The position numbers and the translations under genes were made by a program. From the NCBI GenBank assembly GCA_016808115.1, contig JAEQBH010004109.1, positions 409,719-473,718 on the forward strand: a stretch of 64,000 bases of DNA, read 5' to 3'. Below the pieces are notes generated by a model. It was not told where the DNA came from, did no database searches, and saw nothing but the letters and a program-made list of their open reading frames with translations. The DNA is from Tetrastigma voinierianum (taxonomy: Eukaryota; Streptophyta; Magnoliopsida; Vitales; Vitaceae). Shown here piece by piece: positions 10,238 through 24,346 of this stretch (the stretch's first letter is position 1; every line of letters begins with the position of its first letter).

Positions 10238-10685
10238 TTGTAATATAGTTTTCCCAAATAAATATATAACAAAAGTTTATTTTTGCATAAGATTCGGTCT
10301 TAAAATTTTCAAAATATGATAAATTAGTAATTTTCTTATCACACTAGGATTTTCAATTTGGAATAAACCTTTTTCTTCTTTAGAGATAATGTATCATTAA
10401 AAGACTATTACCAAAAGGCTTAGTAATTTGATAGTAATAAATTTCATCGGATTGTTTCATAAACAATATATTTATTACTTGGATTTGTGTATGGAAGAAA
10501 AATTTTATGGAAAGAGATTTTAAAGTCTTGATAGTGGATATTTTATCAAAATTCTCCTTGAAAAATACTCTCGTGGAAAATTTAAAGTTTACATTCATTC
10601 TCTTATCATTATAGGTTTCCAATTCAGAAACAAATATTTTCGGGAAATTTAAATAGATATTTGTTAATCAAGCAATTACTATAAG
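10238..10685. other. AT-rich spacer, nothing recognised
   Basis: No coding or repeat structure is visible between the two MITE-like sequences. Confidence 0.5.
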
Positions 10686-10909
10686 GAGGCGTTTGGTAAG
10701 AGGGAATAGAATGGGAGTAATCTCAGTCAATTCTCATAACAACTCTATGTTTGGATAAGTTTTATAAGAATATGAATTAAATCAAAAGTAATTCCGACGG
10801 AAACATACCCTACTTCTAAGTAGGAATTTGATTCATCATACCTAGGTGGTATTTTGATTCCCTCTTAATGAGATAAGAGGGAATAACTTCAATTTAGGAT
10901 CAGTTTGAT
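10686..10909. mobile_element. MITE-like fragment next to solo LTR A
   Basis: It starts GCGTTTGGTAAGAGGGAATAG, a common MITE-end style. Near its right side it contains a 10-bp inverted repeat, ATTCCCTCTT and AAGAGGGAAT, with a loop of about 8 bases. LTR A interrupts or abuts it at 10910. Confidence 0.35.
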
Positions 10910-13502
10910 TGTGAGGTCCCCACCCCGGGGCCTACCCGCGGGTGGAGCCCATCGTCACCCTCCGGGTCCTTAGATGGTTCTCCTCACTCACTAGGATATC
11001 CCCTTGCTCATAGGGTTCCTTTCGCCTCCGCAGGATTCGGGCTGTCACAAGAGCTTGGGTCCTTAGGGAAGCATCCCTTTGCTACCAGGCGAGCTACTAG
11101 CTTCGGTTGGGGTAGCAGAGATGCTTCCCAGAACACTGCGCTGTGGTGGCTGAGGTGACAGCCCTATGGCTGGGGGTCATCCCCAGGCAGTGGTATCCCT
11201 AGGCCCGGAGAGATAGCCCAGGCTCACCACAGTGAAACCTCCACGACGGCGCCTTTTTTGTAGGGCCCGCTGGCCCACTCCCGACGGTGGTGCTATATTT
11301 ATAGGGCGTAATCGTGCCGCTTTCTTCCTTTCAGAGTGAGAGCTCGAACCCAGACCAAAGGGACATATTGAAATGGGGAGCACTCTCCCTTTGCCATTTA
11401 TTCTGTCATGAGGCAAGGAAAATCGAGATTTTGGATAAAGGAGTAAAAATAGAAATTTCGGTTGAAAATCAAATTTTCTAGTCTCGGATGACAGCGGACT
11501 TTCGTTGAACTCGTCTCAGATTTAGCTACCCGTCGAATTTCGTTGGGTCAGAAGTGGTCGAGGACTCACGTTTTTCGAGGCGTGGGGTCTCGGATGACAC
11601 CTTCTAGCAAGTGGGGATGTCACTTGGCACCATAGAAGTGTGACACTTGGCATCAAAGTAGTGGCTCTGAATTAAACCATGTGGGAGGAAGGGATTCATA
11701 ATTCGTATGATCTTATGTGGTGCATGATGTCATAAAGGGGCGATAGAAATAAGAAAAATTATGGGAAAAAGGGAGAGCCACACATGAGACATGAGGAAGG
11801 GAGGCAATTGCTCCTTTGGCCAGAATGATTTGTCTCCAAATTGGAGGAAGAGAGAAAGAAAGAGAATATGGTAAATGAGATGAGAAAATGAGGCTAGGTG
11901 AGAAGAGAAAGAAGAAAAAGGAAAAGAAAAGCGAAGAAAAGAAAGGAAGGAAGCAAAGCACGTAGGGAAGAAGGAAAAAAAGAGTCACGGTGGTGGATGT
12001 TCTTCATTTTTAAAGAGAGAAGAGTGTCCTCCTTCTCTCCTAGATTTGTAGCGTCAAGTAGTCGGATTCACTTCGAGGACAAGAAGGAAGTGTTCTACGG
12101 AAGGACAACGTGGACTCAGGTTTGGGTTTCTTCAGCTTCAAGAGGTAGGATATTTTCCTACTTGGTTTTACTTTTAGCCTAAAGGCTTTACGATAGTAGG
12201 GGTTGCTTATGGGAGGCCGCAGAGGCCACGTGAATTAGTTCAAGCCTTGGGACTAAGGGGTATGGATTTCGCGACCCAGTTTGCGTAGTGTGGGAGTTAG
12301 GGTTTCTTAGAAAGCTGAAAGTTTAGATGTTATGTTGTTGAAGATGACGATGATTGGAACCAATATGGTTCATGTTTGTGAAGGGCGTGAGTGCTGTTGA
12401 ATAGTCCCAAAGTTGGTGACTTCAATATTTGTGTGTTATGGCTTGCTTGAATAACATACTAAGATGTGGAAATGTGATATTGATGCGTCTTTTGATGTAT
12501 TAATATGTTTTGCATGGGTATAGTATATATATAAATTATAATGTTCCATGGTTTGTAAATGTTTCATGTAGTGCTCATTCATGCATACTTAACATGGGGA
12601 AAATGCATTGACATCATGCATTTCATATGCACGGTCACATCGCGTGGTCGGGTGTGGAGTGCGAGTGGGATGTCATCGGTGTTGGTGAGTGGGTGTCGTG
12701 AGCTCGGGAAAATGGGACAAAAGTCCAAGGTAGAGATTCACGAGTGTGCGATCAATGATAAATTAAATGTTTTGGGCGGAATGAGTTGGGGTAGATCCCC
12801 ACAGGGTGAAAGTCCACGGGTTCACGGTTGAGCATGAATTGCAAACGATGCAAGTTCGTGAAAATGTTGAAAAGGCGTGCGGCGTCCTACGGTGTAAACC
12901 CGGAAATCCGTTGCCCACAAAATAAAGGAAAAGAATCAAAATCAGTTTTTGATAAATAAAATTGGAGGGTGTCCAATGGTTTAGTAAATGGTGTGTGAGG
13001 TTTTAGTCAACTTGGCATTCCAAGTGTGAGGAGTCGGTTGGGACTTGGGTCATAAGCATGAGTTGCATCTCATGCATGTTGTAGACATTTCATATATGGA
13101 AGAATAATTGTATGGAATGTGATTGGTTGTTTTATATATGCCATTGCATATGCATTCTGGAGTGGGAAGTGAACCCTTGTAGGAGGGTACTCTGCGGGGC
13201 TTTCTGTAGCTGTGCAGTCGTGAGACCCCTTTCGAATTACGAGACTATCGGAGACGACCGCTGATGGGGTAGTTTTGAGAAGAAATGTGGCTTTAAGTAA
13301 ATATTAATGTAAATATGTATAAACTTTTTGTAAAACAAGCATGATAACTATGAGAAATTAGTTAAATATTTTGTTTTTATGAGTATGGATATATGGGCCC
13401 CATGTGGCTATTTTACTCATGTGCGTGTCTCTTAATACGAGACATATAGATTTCCGCAGGTTGACGGGTAGTCAACGGACACCCCGGATTTGGGGCGTCA
13501 CA
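10910..13502 (+). mobile_element. solo LTR, copy A of the recurrent gypsy LTR family
   Basis: It begins TGTGAGGTCCCC and ends GGGGCGTCACA, the same end as copies B and C. From 11413 on it is colinear with LTR B: GATTTTGGATAAAGG, the CTCGGATGAC block, a GA-rich tract at 11880-11985, the CATGCATTTCATATGCACGGTCAC-type block and the AGACGACCGC region. Flanking pentamers are TTGAT and TTGAC, a 4/5 match, and no primer-binding site follows, so it is probably a solo LTR. The GC-rich part at 10922-11403 is absent from the other copies. Frames inside, such as 12559-12831, are shadows. Confidence 0.75.
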
Positions 13503-14370
13503 TTGACCATGCTTCTTAGAAGTGTTTCTAAACCTAAAAACACTTTTAAGTGTTTTTAGGACCAAAAAAAACATTTGGTAATATTTTCATCGCATTTTAA
13601 AAGTTCAAAAAACATTTTGAAGTGTTTTTGACAAGCACTCAGAGTTGTTTTTTTTTATAAAAAGCACTTTAATTTTTTTTTATATATTCCTAAAATACCT
13701 ACTTGTTTATCTTTAAATGTATATTTATTTTTCCTTAAAACATCTATTTATTTATTTTAAAAATCCGGATAATATCATATACTTTTAAAAATTCAAATCT
13801 TTTGGTAAATATTTTAAAACATTTCTATAATCATAAAAATATTTTATAAAAATAATTATTTTAAGTATTTATTAATACAAATTTTTGCATACGGTTATTA
13901 ATTAATTCAAATCTTTTTGTAAATATTTTTATAATCATATGAATAATTATTTGAGGTTTTAATTAATACAAATGTTATGTATGTTTTTCATTGGTTCAAA
14001 TATTTTTATAAATATTTAATTATTTATAATCACGAAATAATTATTTTAGGTATTATTAATATAAATGTTTATATATATTTATTCATTAATTCACTTATTT
14101 CTAAAAATATTTTAAATTTTTATAATCATAAAATAGTTGATTTAGGATTTATTAATATAAATTTTATATATATTCTTATACTTTGTAATAAAAAGAATTT
14201 TATTTATTATGATATCCTATTTTATAATTAAATAATAAATATCCTTTTAGGTAACTTTAATGATATAAACGTGTTTTTATACGGTATACGACATGTTACA
14301 AAAAACTTTTGTAGAATCACTTTATCGGAATCCTATAAAAACGTTTCTAATAAATGCGTTGTTAAGGAAG
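13503..14370. repeat. AT-rich MITE-like region with a 28-bp near-perfect palindrome
   Basis: CCTAAAAACACTT and AAGTGTTTTTAGG pair with a 2-bp loop at 13533-13560. The neighbouring AAGTGTTTTTGACAAGCACT blocks are typical of hAT-like MITEs. The remainder to 14370 is AT-rich with GCTTCCTTAACAACGC on the minus strand at the far end, possibly a diverged partner terminus. Confidence 0.4.
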
Positions 14371-15997
<1,627 letters not shown>

Positions 15998-16320
15998 TAA
16001 CGACCCAACTCTTTACCCGATATTGTCTAGTTCAAGGCTATAGTGACGCCCACACGACTTTGCACCAGCCCCGATTTTGCTTCTTTGTTCGGTCCACACC
16101 CTCAAGAAAATGCATCGATAGTGTTGAGTTCAAATCCTCCATATATGGAACATCACCTTTTTGTCTCTAGGTGATGTGCAACACCAAAATCCACTCCCCT
16201 CAAGGACCAACATCCTCATTGGCACATTTCCGACCAAAGATTAGGCTTAATACAATTCGTGACGACCCAACTCTTCACCTAGTATTCTCCGATTGAGGGT
16301 TGTAGTGATGCACACATGGC
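15998..16320. repeat. dispersed non-coding repeat, one copy plus a partial second
   Basis: ACGACCCAACTCTT followed by a GATATTGTC-like block and CAAGGCTATAGTGACGC opens the unit. CAACACCAAAATCCACTCCC and CCAACATCCTCATTGGCACA lie further on. The opening block recurs at 16261-16315, so the unit is at least partly tandem. A diverged copy lies in the transporter intron (7640-7905). Confidence 0.5.
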
Positions 16321-16974
16321 TTCTGTAACACCACAAACTTCTAACCAAGGGCGTTATTGTCCATTCACATATACGGCTTTAAAACCCCATGTAATGACAT
16401 ATTCAAAATTTTTGTATGAATCTTGCTTGTCACAATATACTCTAAGAAAAATTAAACTAATTTCATAAAATTGAAATCTCCCAATGATATAAAATCTTCC
16501 AAAGCAAAACAAAATGTCATTAAACCAACATCTTCCAACAAGATAAAATTTTTAAAAATAATTTTCTCCAAAAGCGTAACATTCTAGCAACATAAAATCC
16601 TTCAAATGGTTGCAAACATTAAATCCCAAAGCCAAGAAGCAAGTCAACAATGGTGAGTCTTTTGACAAACATCAACTCAAATGGTTCTAACTCATCCATG
16701 CCTACCCCTAATAACTCTCGCCAAGGTTTAGAATTTTGAAAATGATTAATAATAAAGTGAGCTAAATCAATAAGGAATGTTAATACAATTTCATGGATCA
16801 AATATTTTAAATTCACAAAATTGGAGATATAACATATTTTTCTTTTCCTCATAAATCTCATAAAATCCTTGAGTACAAATAAATAAGATCTAAAATGTAA
16901 CAAGCGGATGTTATCATTTTATGTTTCTTAAAAAAATTCATGTCATAATCAAATCACAATATTTTTTAGAACAC

Positions 16975-17870
16975 ATACTCATGGTTCTCAAAATATTTGT
17001 TTCAAATAAAATGTCCCACTATTCTAACTCATTGACAAGGACCATTTCAAAACGCTTATGCACTTAGTTCTCAAAATATATCTGTTTCAAATAGAATGTC
17101 AACTATTTTAACCTATTGACAAAGGCTATTCCAAAATAGTTACATTCTTGGTTCTCAAGACTTATTTGTTTCAAATAGAATATCCTTCTTATAACCGTTA
17201 ATAAGGATAATTTCTAAGGCATGTACTTGGTTCTCAAAATATATTTGTTTCAAATAGAATGTCCAACTATTCTAACTCGTTGACAGGACCGTTTCAAATA
17301 CTTACACTCTTGGACACTTAAAACATATTTGTTTCAAATAGAATTTTAACTAATATAACCCGTTGACAAAGACTATATCAAAACGCTTATACACTTAGTT
17401 CTCAAAACATATTTGTTTCAAATAGATATCAACTATTCTAATCCGTTGTGAGGCTATTCAAAATATTTACACTTGTGGTTCTCAAAACATATTTGTTTCC
17501 AAATAAAGATATCAGCTTCTTTAACCCTTTGACAAGTGTCATTCCAAATAATTACACTCATGGTTTGAACATGGCCTGTTTCAAATAAAATGTCAACTAT
17601 TCTAACCCGTTGACAAGGGCAATTTCAAAACATATGCACTTGATTCTCAAAACATATTTGTTTCAAATATAATGTAAACTATTATTACCTTTTGACAAGG
17701 GTATTCCAAAATACTTACCTCTTGATTCTCGAAACATGTTGTTTTCAAATAGAATGTCAACTAATTCAACCGTTAACAGAACCATTTCAAAACATTTATA
17801 TTCTTGGTTCTCAAAACATATTTGTTTCAAATAGAATGTCAACTATTCTAACTCGTTGATAAGAGCCATT
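16975..17870. repeat. tandem array, unit about 83 bp, about 11 copies (inside LTR H)
   Basis: Each unit carries GGTTCTCAAAACATATTTG, TTTCAAATAGAATGTCAAC and an AACCCGTTGACAAGG-like block. Starts near 16983, 17069, 17152, 17231, 17313, 17398, 17479, 17562, 17643, 17725 and 17807 give a spacing of 79-86 bp. Confidence 0.85.
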
Positions 17871-18150
17871 ATGTCAACTATTATAACCCATTTACTGGGG
17901 TCGTATTTGTTAATTACTATAACCCATTGACAGGGGCTGTATTTAGGAAGTTTATACTCATTGATCGGGGCCATATTTGTCAAGTTTGTACTCATTAATC
18001 AGGGACATATTTTTCAAGTTTATACCCATTGAACGGGGTTGTATTTGTCAAGTTTATATCTATTGATTGGGGCCATATTTGTCAAGTTTATACCCATTGA
18101 CCAGGGTCATATTGTCAACTATTATAATCGGTTGACGGGGTCGTATAAAC
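17871..18150. repeat. tandem array, unit about 44 bp, about 6 copies (inside LTR H)
   Basis: The unit is GTCAAGTTTATACCCATTGA plus a GGGGCCATATTT-like half. It shares the CATTGAC-GGG core with the preceding 83-bp unit, so the two arrays are related by shortening of the unit. Confidence 0.8.
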
Positions 18151-19435
18151 CAAAGTCAAATATTTCCTTCATGTTTCCAATTTCACAAGAATACAAAATT
18201 ATATCTCCACAATTTTCAATCTCTATCATAAACATTCTCAAATTCATTTTCCATACAAAATCCATGCATATGATTTAAGTAAGTAGAAATATCCAAAACT
18301 CATAATCACATATAATAACAAGATATTTGTTTATATAGGAAAAACTTCATTAATCTTCCTTACCTGATATTTCAAGGTACTAGAAAAACCAAGAATCCTC
18401 AAAAGATTCACAATTCATCTTAATAATATGAACAATATCCTATTAGATAAAAATAATACTTTTCGTACTCATAGGTTTTATATCTCATATTTTTTCTTTC
18501 TAAGAACTAAAATATTTAAACCTAAATCTCAAAACCTCTTTAACTTGAGAATTTAAAATAAATTAGGGTTTTTACCCAATAGCCTCATCATCATCAATTT
18601 TCCAATTCTATAAATTCCTTAAATTTCAAAATTTATGAATTTTAATAGAAAACATGATTTTTTGGTTGAAATCCCCAAATCTCTTATAAACAAATGGTTC
18701 TTTGTAACTTGTAGGGAATCCTTAATTTAGCCTTTAAAATCTCAAGCTTTGTAGCCTAAGAATCACCAAAACACATCAAAGACCCATTCCTAAACAAATT
18801 TCTCAATACTATGTTTTCTTACATTTCTAGGACTTTCATATATGGTTAGAAACCCTAAGTTTTAAATCTAAGATTCAAGGGTGACAAATTACCCCAAATA
18901 TATCAAACATCAAACCCAAACCAAGATTCTTGATTCTATGCATTTTAATCACTTCTAGGGTTTCAAATTTGAAGGTTTAGAAAACCATAGTTTTCAAATC
19001 TAAGATTCCAAGAGTGAGAAATTACCCCAAAATATGTCAAACATCAAACTGAGCCAAAATTCTTGCTTTTATGCATTCAAATCATTTCTAGGGTTTCAAA
19101 TCTAAGATTTAGAAGCCCTAAGCTTTAAATCAAACTTTTAAAAAACTAACTATCAAAAATCAAAATAGAAAGAAATTCTTTTGAGATTGAAGTTTTGAGG
19201 CTTGAAATCTCACTGTTTTTGGCCTAGCTCCTCCATCTCTCTCTCTCTCTAATAAAAATGAAATAAGAATGGGTCATATGAATTGAAATCTTTTATCTTA
19301 AGGCAATTACATTTGCCTCAAAACCCCTTCATCTTTTAAAAATTTCAATTTAGCCATCTTCCATCTTTTAAAAATTGCAAAACATCCCCTCTTTATTTTC
19401 TTTTTGTTTTTTGTTGGAAAATTTTGGGTATCACA

Positions 19436-20949
19436 TTCTCCTTTTCTTATAAGAAGTTTAGTCCTCTAAACTTGACATAAGTAGGTCCTTAACCAATTTA
19501 TGATGTTCGTTTTCTTTCTTTCTTTTTTTTTTTCCATCACACCCATAATTTGAACACATACTTTTTCATGAGTCCAATCTTTCAAATTTTGAATAGCCTC
19601 CAATTTCATAACCTAAAAGGGATAAAGAATATATTCCCTCAAACTCAAAGCATAAAATACATTATAAACTTATATAGGCTTTGAATCCATTTAATACACA
19701 AAGACGCCTTTTTTTTTTCCAAATGTCATTAAAACTTAATAAGCAAACTTCGAAGAAAACAAAATCACCAAATTCAAATTCCAAAGCCATTTCTCTGATT
19801 ATCGCATAATCCTTATGTACTTTGATTTTCTAAATTTTTCTTTAATTAAGGCTATATTTTCAATAGTCAATTGCATAAGTTCAAGTCTTAAAAGTTTTCC
19901 CTCTAATATGGAACATAACAAATAGGACATCATCATCTCCTACCATAAACCCCATATAAAAAAGTATCATCTCTTTACTACCTTTAAAAAATATTATTGT
20001 AAGAAAAATTTAACCCAAATATAAGTACTTATTCTAATTACTTTTCATGTGTGAGCTAATCTCTTAACAAATCTTTTCAAACTTGGGATTACTCTCCTCA
20101 ATTAGTCATCAACCTAAGTACAAAAGTTACTATTAAAACTTAATACTTAGTATTAGTAAAACAAGAATTCTTACCATATACCTTTAAATAAGACATCTCA
20201 TACATTCTCAAAATCTTCTTAATACAAAAGGCTGAGTCTAATGAAAATAAGTGGAGCTTTATCAATAAATATATCATAATGAAGGTTATCACCAATTAAG
20301 GTTCTTATAAGTTTACCCCTATCTACAAGATCCATGGTAATAAGTTTCCACATTCACTTAATAATACAAAACAGTTTCAAAACTCTATTGGTTGTTGATG
20401 TAAACGTTCATATATAAACACATTAAACGCCAAGCCACAAATCGTGTAATATCTGACTTCATACTTGACCACCCAAAACTCTATCTCAAATCTTTGTACA
20501 TTTGCATTCCTCTAGGGCGAATAGTAAGGCCTAAAACAATAAACTTCACATTCAAAAGTTTTCTTTATGTCTCATTTAAAGACATTAACTCCCTGAATCT
20601 AAATTTCAAGATTCCATCATCTAATTAAACAAAGTCAAATTTACCATATCTACGTAAAATTCATTCCATATGTTCAACTAATTCTGAGTATTCTTTGTAA
20701 GGTTCAATTTTCCCAACAAGTTTGGTTGTTCTATGATATTCAACACAAGGACTCTAAAGTCCAAAGTTATGGCATATACTTGTAGACATCTCAAATCATA
20801 AAGTAATCATTTATGACAATCTCTAATAAGTTCCAAGGGATCAACAAATTAATTTACTACTTAAGTCATCAACCACAAGATTCTCATTGTCTTATTAATA
20901 CTAGATAATATTGTCATATTCCCTAAATAATTTTATCAATATGACATAT
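19436..20949 (-). pseudogene. decayed gypsy (chromovirus-like) pol 3' end
   Basis: Just inside LTR H the minus strand reads as the end of an integrase region. MALEFEFGDFVFFEV at 19790-19746 corresponds to the GD-VFLKV segment of the integrase C-terminal domain in Tekay/Del-type elements. A shifted frame then gives a GKKKRRL-like stretch. Beyond this no motif can be followed, and the region to 20949 is AT-rich with stops in every frame. Confidence 0.4.
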
Positions 20950-21905
20950 TAGTTCATATGCACAGGAGGAGGGGAGGAGGAATCAATCTTAGGCAGAGTT
21001 GACTTGCATGACACTAAGTAGTTCTTATCACGGGAGGATGGGAGCGAGTGTCTTAGGCTAGAGAGTTAAACTTGCATGATGCAGACGGTTCTAATCCACT
21101 AGAGGAGAATTAATCAATCTTGGAAGCGAGGATGACTTACATGACATAAGTAGTTCTTATCCACGAGGAGAGTGGGAATCAATCTTTTAGGCTTAGGTTT
21201 CAACTTGCATGACATAGTAGTTCCTTCCCATAGGGTGATGGGGTAGCAATCCAAGCAGCTTTGGGGTTCAACTTGCACGATATAGTAGTTATTTCCCACC
21301 GGGACAAGGGTGGGAATCAATCACCCAGGCTTGAGAGATTCAACATGACATTGTAGTTCTTATCCTCGGGATGAGAAGGGTGGGGAATCAATCTTAGGCT
21401 TTGGGGATTCAACCTCTACGACATAGTAGTTCTTATGCTCGGGGAGGGAGAGGAATCAATCTTGGAAGCAGGATTCAACTTGCACGACATAATAGTTCTT
21501 GGGAGGATGGGAGAGGGAATCAATCTTAGGCTAGGGGGATTAAACTTGCACGACATAGTAGTTCTTATCCACGGGAGGAGAGAGGGAATCAATCTTAGGC
21601 TTGAGGGATTCAACTTGCAAGACATAGTAGTTCTTATCCACGAGAGAAGGGGAGTGGGAATCAATCTTAGGCTTAGAGGATTCAACTTGCACGACATAGT
21701 AATTCTTTCCCATGGGAGGATGGGAGTGTGGATCAATCTTAGGCTTTGGGGATTCAACTTGCATGACATAATAGTTATTTCCCATGGGAGAAGGGGAGTG
21801 GGAATCAATCTTAGGCTTGAGGGATTCACATTGCACGACATTAGTAGTTCTTATCTTCGGAGGGAGGAGGTGGGGTCAAATCTTAGGCTTTGGGGATTCT
21901 CAAAG
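20950..21905. repeat. minisatellite, unit 69-73 bp, about 14 copies
   Basis: The consensus unit contains AGTTCTTATCCACGGGAGG, GGGAATCAATCTTAGGCTT and GGATTCAACTTGCACGACAT. The last four complete units measure 69, 72, 72 and 73 bp; copies at the left edge are more diverged. Because the unit is near 24 codons, open frames of 159 aa (plus, 21435-21914) and 141 aa (minus, 21841-21416) run through the array. I treat them as by-products of the repeat period, not genes. Confidence 0.9.
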
Positions 21906-22022
21906 CTTGTTTGAGATTTGTTGATTAGGTTGGTTTCTCTTTACGGTTTTAGAATCTTCATTTCTCAAAACTACCCATGTTAATACTAATAGTTGTTTAT
22001 TCGTAATGAATCAGTTATAACT

Positions 22023-22219
22023 TATGACACCCTAAAACCAGAGAATACGTACACACTTTCAGATACAAATAACATGACATAAAAATCCGAAATTAGAGTG
22101 ACATCTCGTCAACATGAATATTAGAGTAATTAAGCCTTTACGTATATTTTCTTACAAATATACAAATTCTTATAACATTTACAAGAGTTTGATGTACAAC
22201 TCCTTTACACTTTTACATG

Positions 22220-22303
<84 letters not shown>

Positions 22304-24346
22304 CTGGGTGTTAATATATTTTACAAAAATACTTCTCAGGCCACGGCGGCCTTCGCCGTACTCATGGCTGAGGGCGTCGTCTTCGTGTGAAAGGGGTCCC
22401 AAGCGGGGTGAGCAAGCCCAATAGATATATCTCCTGCTAAGGCTACTCCCACCACAGAGTAACATGTGCAATTACATACAATCTCGATCACCACGCATTC
22501 AAGTACTTATAAATTACCTTAATGTCTGTATCATGAATACATTAGCACCCTCATGACTCAAATCCACGAGTCCTGCGACTCCTCACACTTGCATATGCCA
22601 AGTAGCGAAAACGGTCAGGGCGTCCGCCCTAACCTTTTCCAAAATAAAAACTTTTGTTTGTAATTCTAGACATTGGATACCCCCGTGCCTGCCTTATTTC
22701 CGCCCCCACCAGAAATCTTTGTGCATTAGCCAAATTTTGTGGGCCATGGATTTTTGAGTTCTCACCGCAGGATGCCGCACGCTTATACAACATTTTTTTA
22801 CCGGCTTTCACCGACGGTTTTATGTCTAAACCATATACCAGGTTTTTCACCTGAGGGGGTGTCTATCCCTACTTGCTTCACCTATTTACACACGTACTTT
22901 TCATGACATGCATATATGAGCCTCAATTTGGACGTTGTCCCATTTTACTGAGCTCACCATCGAACATCAAACACAATGTAACCATGTCCTCACAACATAC
23001 ATCGAACACCAACAAAGTGTCGATTTACCATGTCCTCACGACATACATCGAACACCAAACACAGTATCGACTTACCACACTGTCGAACACCAAACACAGT
23101 GTCGACCCCAACCATGCACTCACACCCGATTCGAAGTGATGTCGCATGCATAAATGCAATGCAAATTTCATTGCATGTCATTTCATGGCTACATGTACCT
23201 CGTCACGTGCGACACCTCATTACTATATCATGATGTCATGGATAAATTATATTTAATACATATAATTATTTTCCATTTTTTGTCACACATATATCACATA
23301 ATTTCACATTCAGCATGTTATTCAATTTCTGACAATAACACACATTAGCATTCGATATAAATCAGCATGCTTGGCCTCGGAAATAATGGACTTAGTCAAA
23401 AAGTCGACTTGTGTTAATACCACACAAAACATTCAACACGCGATTCCACTGCACTTAGATATCTGACTGGCATTGGATAACGGGTTCAAAAGCGAGTTTC
23501 GGAAGCCGGAAACGACCATTCCTCAATTGTCCGTGACCCAGCCCAATGTTCAACCCACGGTTTGGCTGAGAAATTTATCTTATTAAATTCTAGACTCAAC
23601 GATTTTTCCGTAGAGTCCAAGAACACGCGAATCGGAGTTCGGACGAGAAAGTTATGGCTGTCCGAAGTTGACGCGGCCGATTCGCAAGGGTGTGCGGAAA
23701 TTTGGGCATACCCCTGTTTGCCATTATGCTCAGGATTTTGCCATCCTGGAACATAGTGTTCGGTCTCGTATAGTCTCGAAACCCCGTGAAACCGGTCTTT
23801 GACCGTCACACAACAACAACCAAACCCCACACATCTTAAGTCGCCTGAGATATTGGGGCCAGCTGACCAGAGCCATTATTGGCCCTAGGTGTAAAATAAG
23901 CTGGGTAGGAGGAAACCTACCTCTCATAAGCAATTCAAGTCCCTTTGTTGTCGGTTACGCTCCTGCATACATCCAGACTTCGGTTCCCCTCCTCCTTTCC
24001 TTTCTTCCTTCTTTCCTTTCTCTTTTCTTCTTCTCCCTTCCTTTTCTTTATTTCCTTTCTTTTCTTTCCTTTCTTTCCTTCTTTTCTCTCCTTCCTTTCC
24101 CTTTCCTTCTTGCTGCACTTCCACGAACTGAACTGGATGTCCATATATATAGCCAATCTATGAGCCATTTCACCTCCACATGACATGCATGTGACATGCC
24201 ATGTGTATGACACATGTCACTTCCAAAGCCATACACCAATCCCCCCTCATGCAAATGGACACATGGCTGCCATGTCACACATCAATATTCTCTCCTACTA
24301 CTAGCTCACTACCACGTGTCACATGGCATGTCCTCATGCCATCGTC
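22023..24346 (-). mobile_element. solo LTR E, left part (split by a nested element)
   Basis: The LTR 3' end (minus strand) lies at 22023, reading GGGTGTCATA outward. The region with GGGGTGAGCAAGCC and the GACGACGCCC block near 22370 matches the tails of LTRs A, B and C. A GA-rich tract (23990-24115, pyrimidine on plus) and the hairpin at 23904-23921 are at the family positions. The sequence breaks at 24346 and resumes at 37135. TAACT lies at 22018-22022 and again at 37360-37364, so the two parts form one LTR of about 2.55 kb with a perfect target duplication. Confidence 0.8.
22223..22298. repeat. (AT)n microsatellite inside LTR E
   Basis: Two AT runs separated by CTTTT. Confidence 0.9.

Larger units (their letters stand above)
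16324..19435 (-). mobile_element. LTR of a chromovirus-like gypsy element (copy H)
   Basis: Read on the minus strand it starts TGTGATACCC at 19435 and ends GTGTTACA at 16324. Directly upstream on the minus strand sits the purine-rich AAAAGGAGAA, so this is the 3' LTR of an element whose interior lies to the right. The LTR is 3.1 kb and much of it is tandem repeats. No second LTR or primer-binding site was found. Confidence 0.6.

Noticed and set aside
12559..12831. Frame MFHVVLIHA... conserved at 12559 and 59674
   Set aside because: Both positions are the same place in LTRs A and B. The similarity is that of the LTR DNA, and the frames diverge and shift after about 20 codons.
21435..21914. 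159-aa plus-strand frame (and a 141-aa minus-strand frame) as a repeat-protein gene
   Set aside because: Both frames exist only because the minisatellite period is close to 24 codons; frames on both strands, no promoter signal and diverged units argue against a gene.
23924..24278. Lys/Glu-rich minus-strand frames as a charged protein
   Set aside because: They are translations of the GA-rich leader of LTR E; similar frames arise from the leaders of A, B and D.
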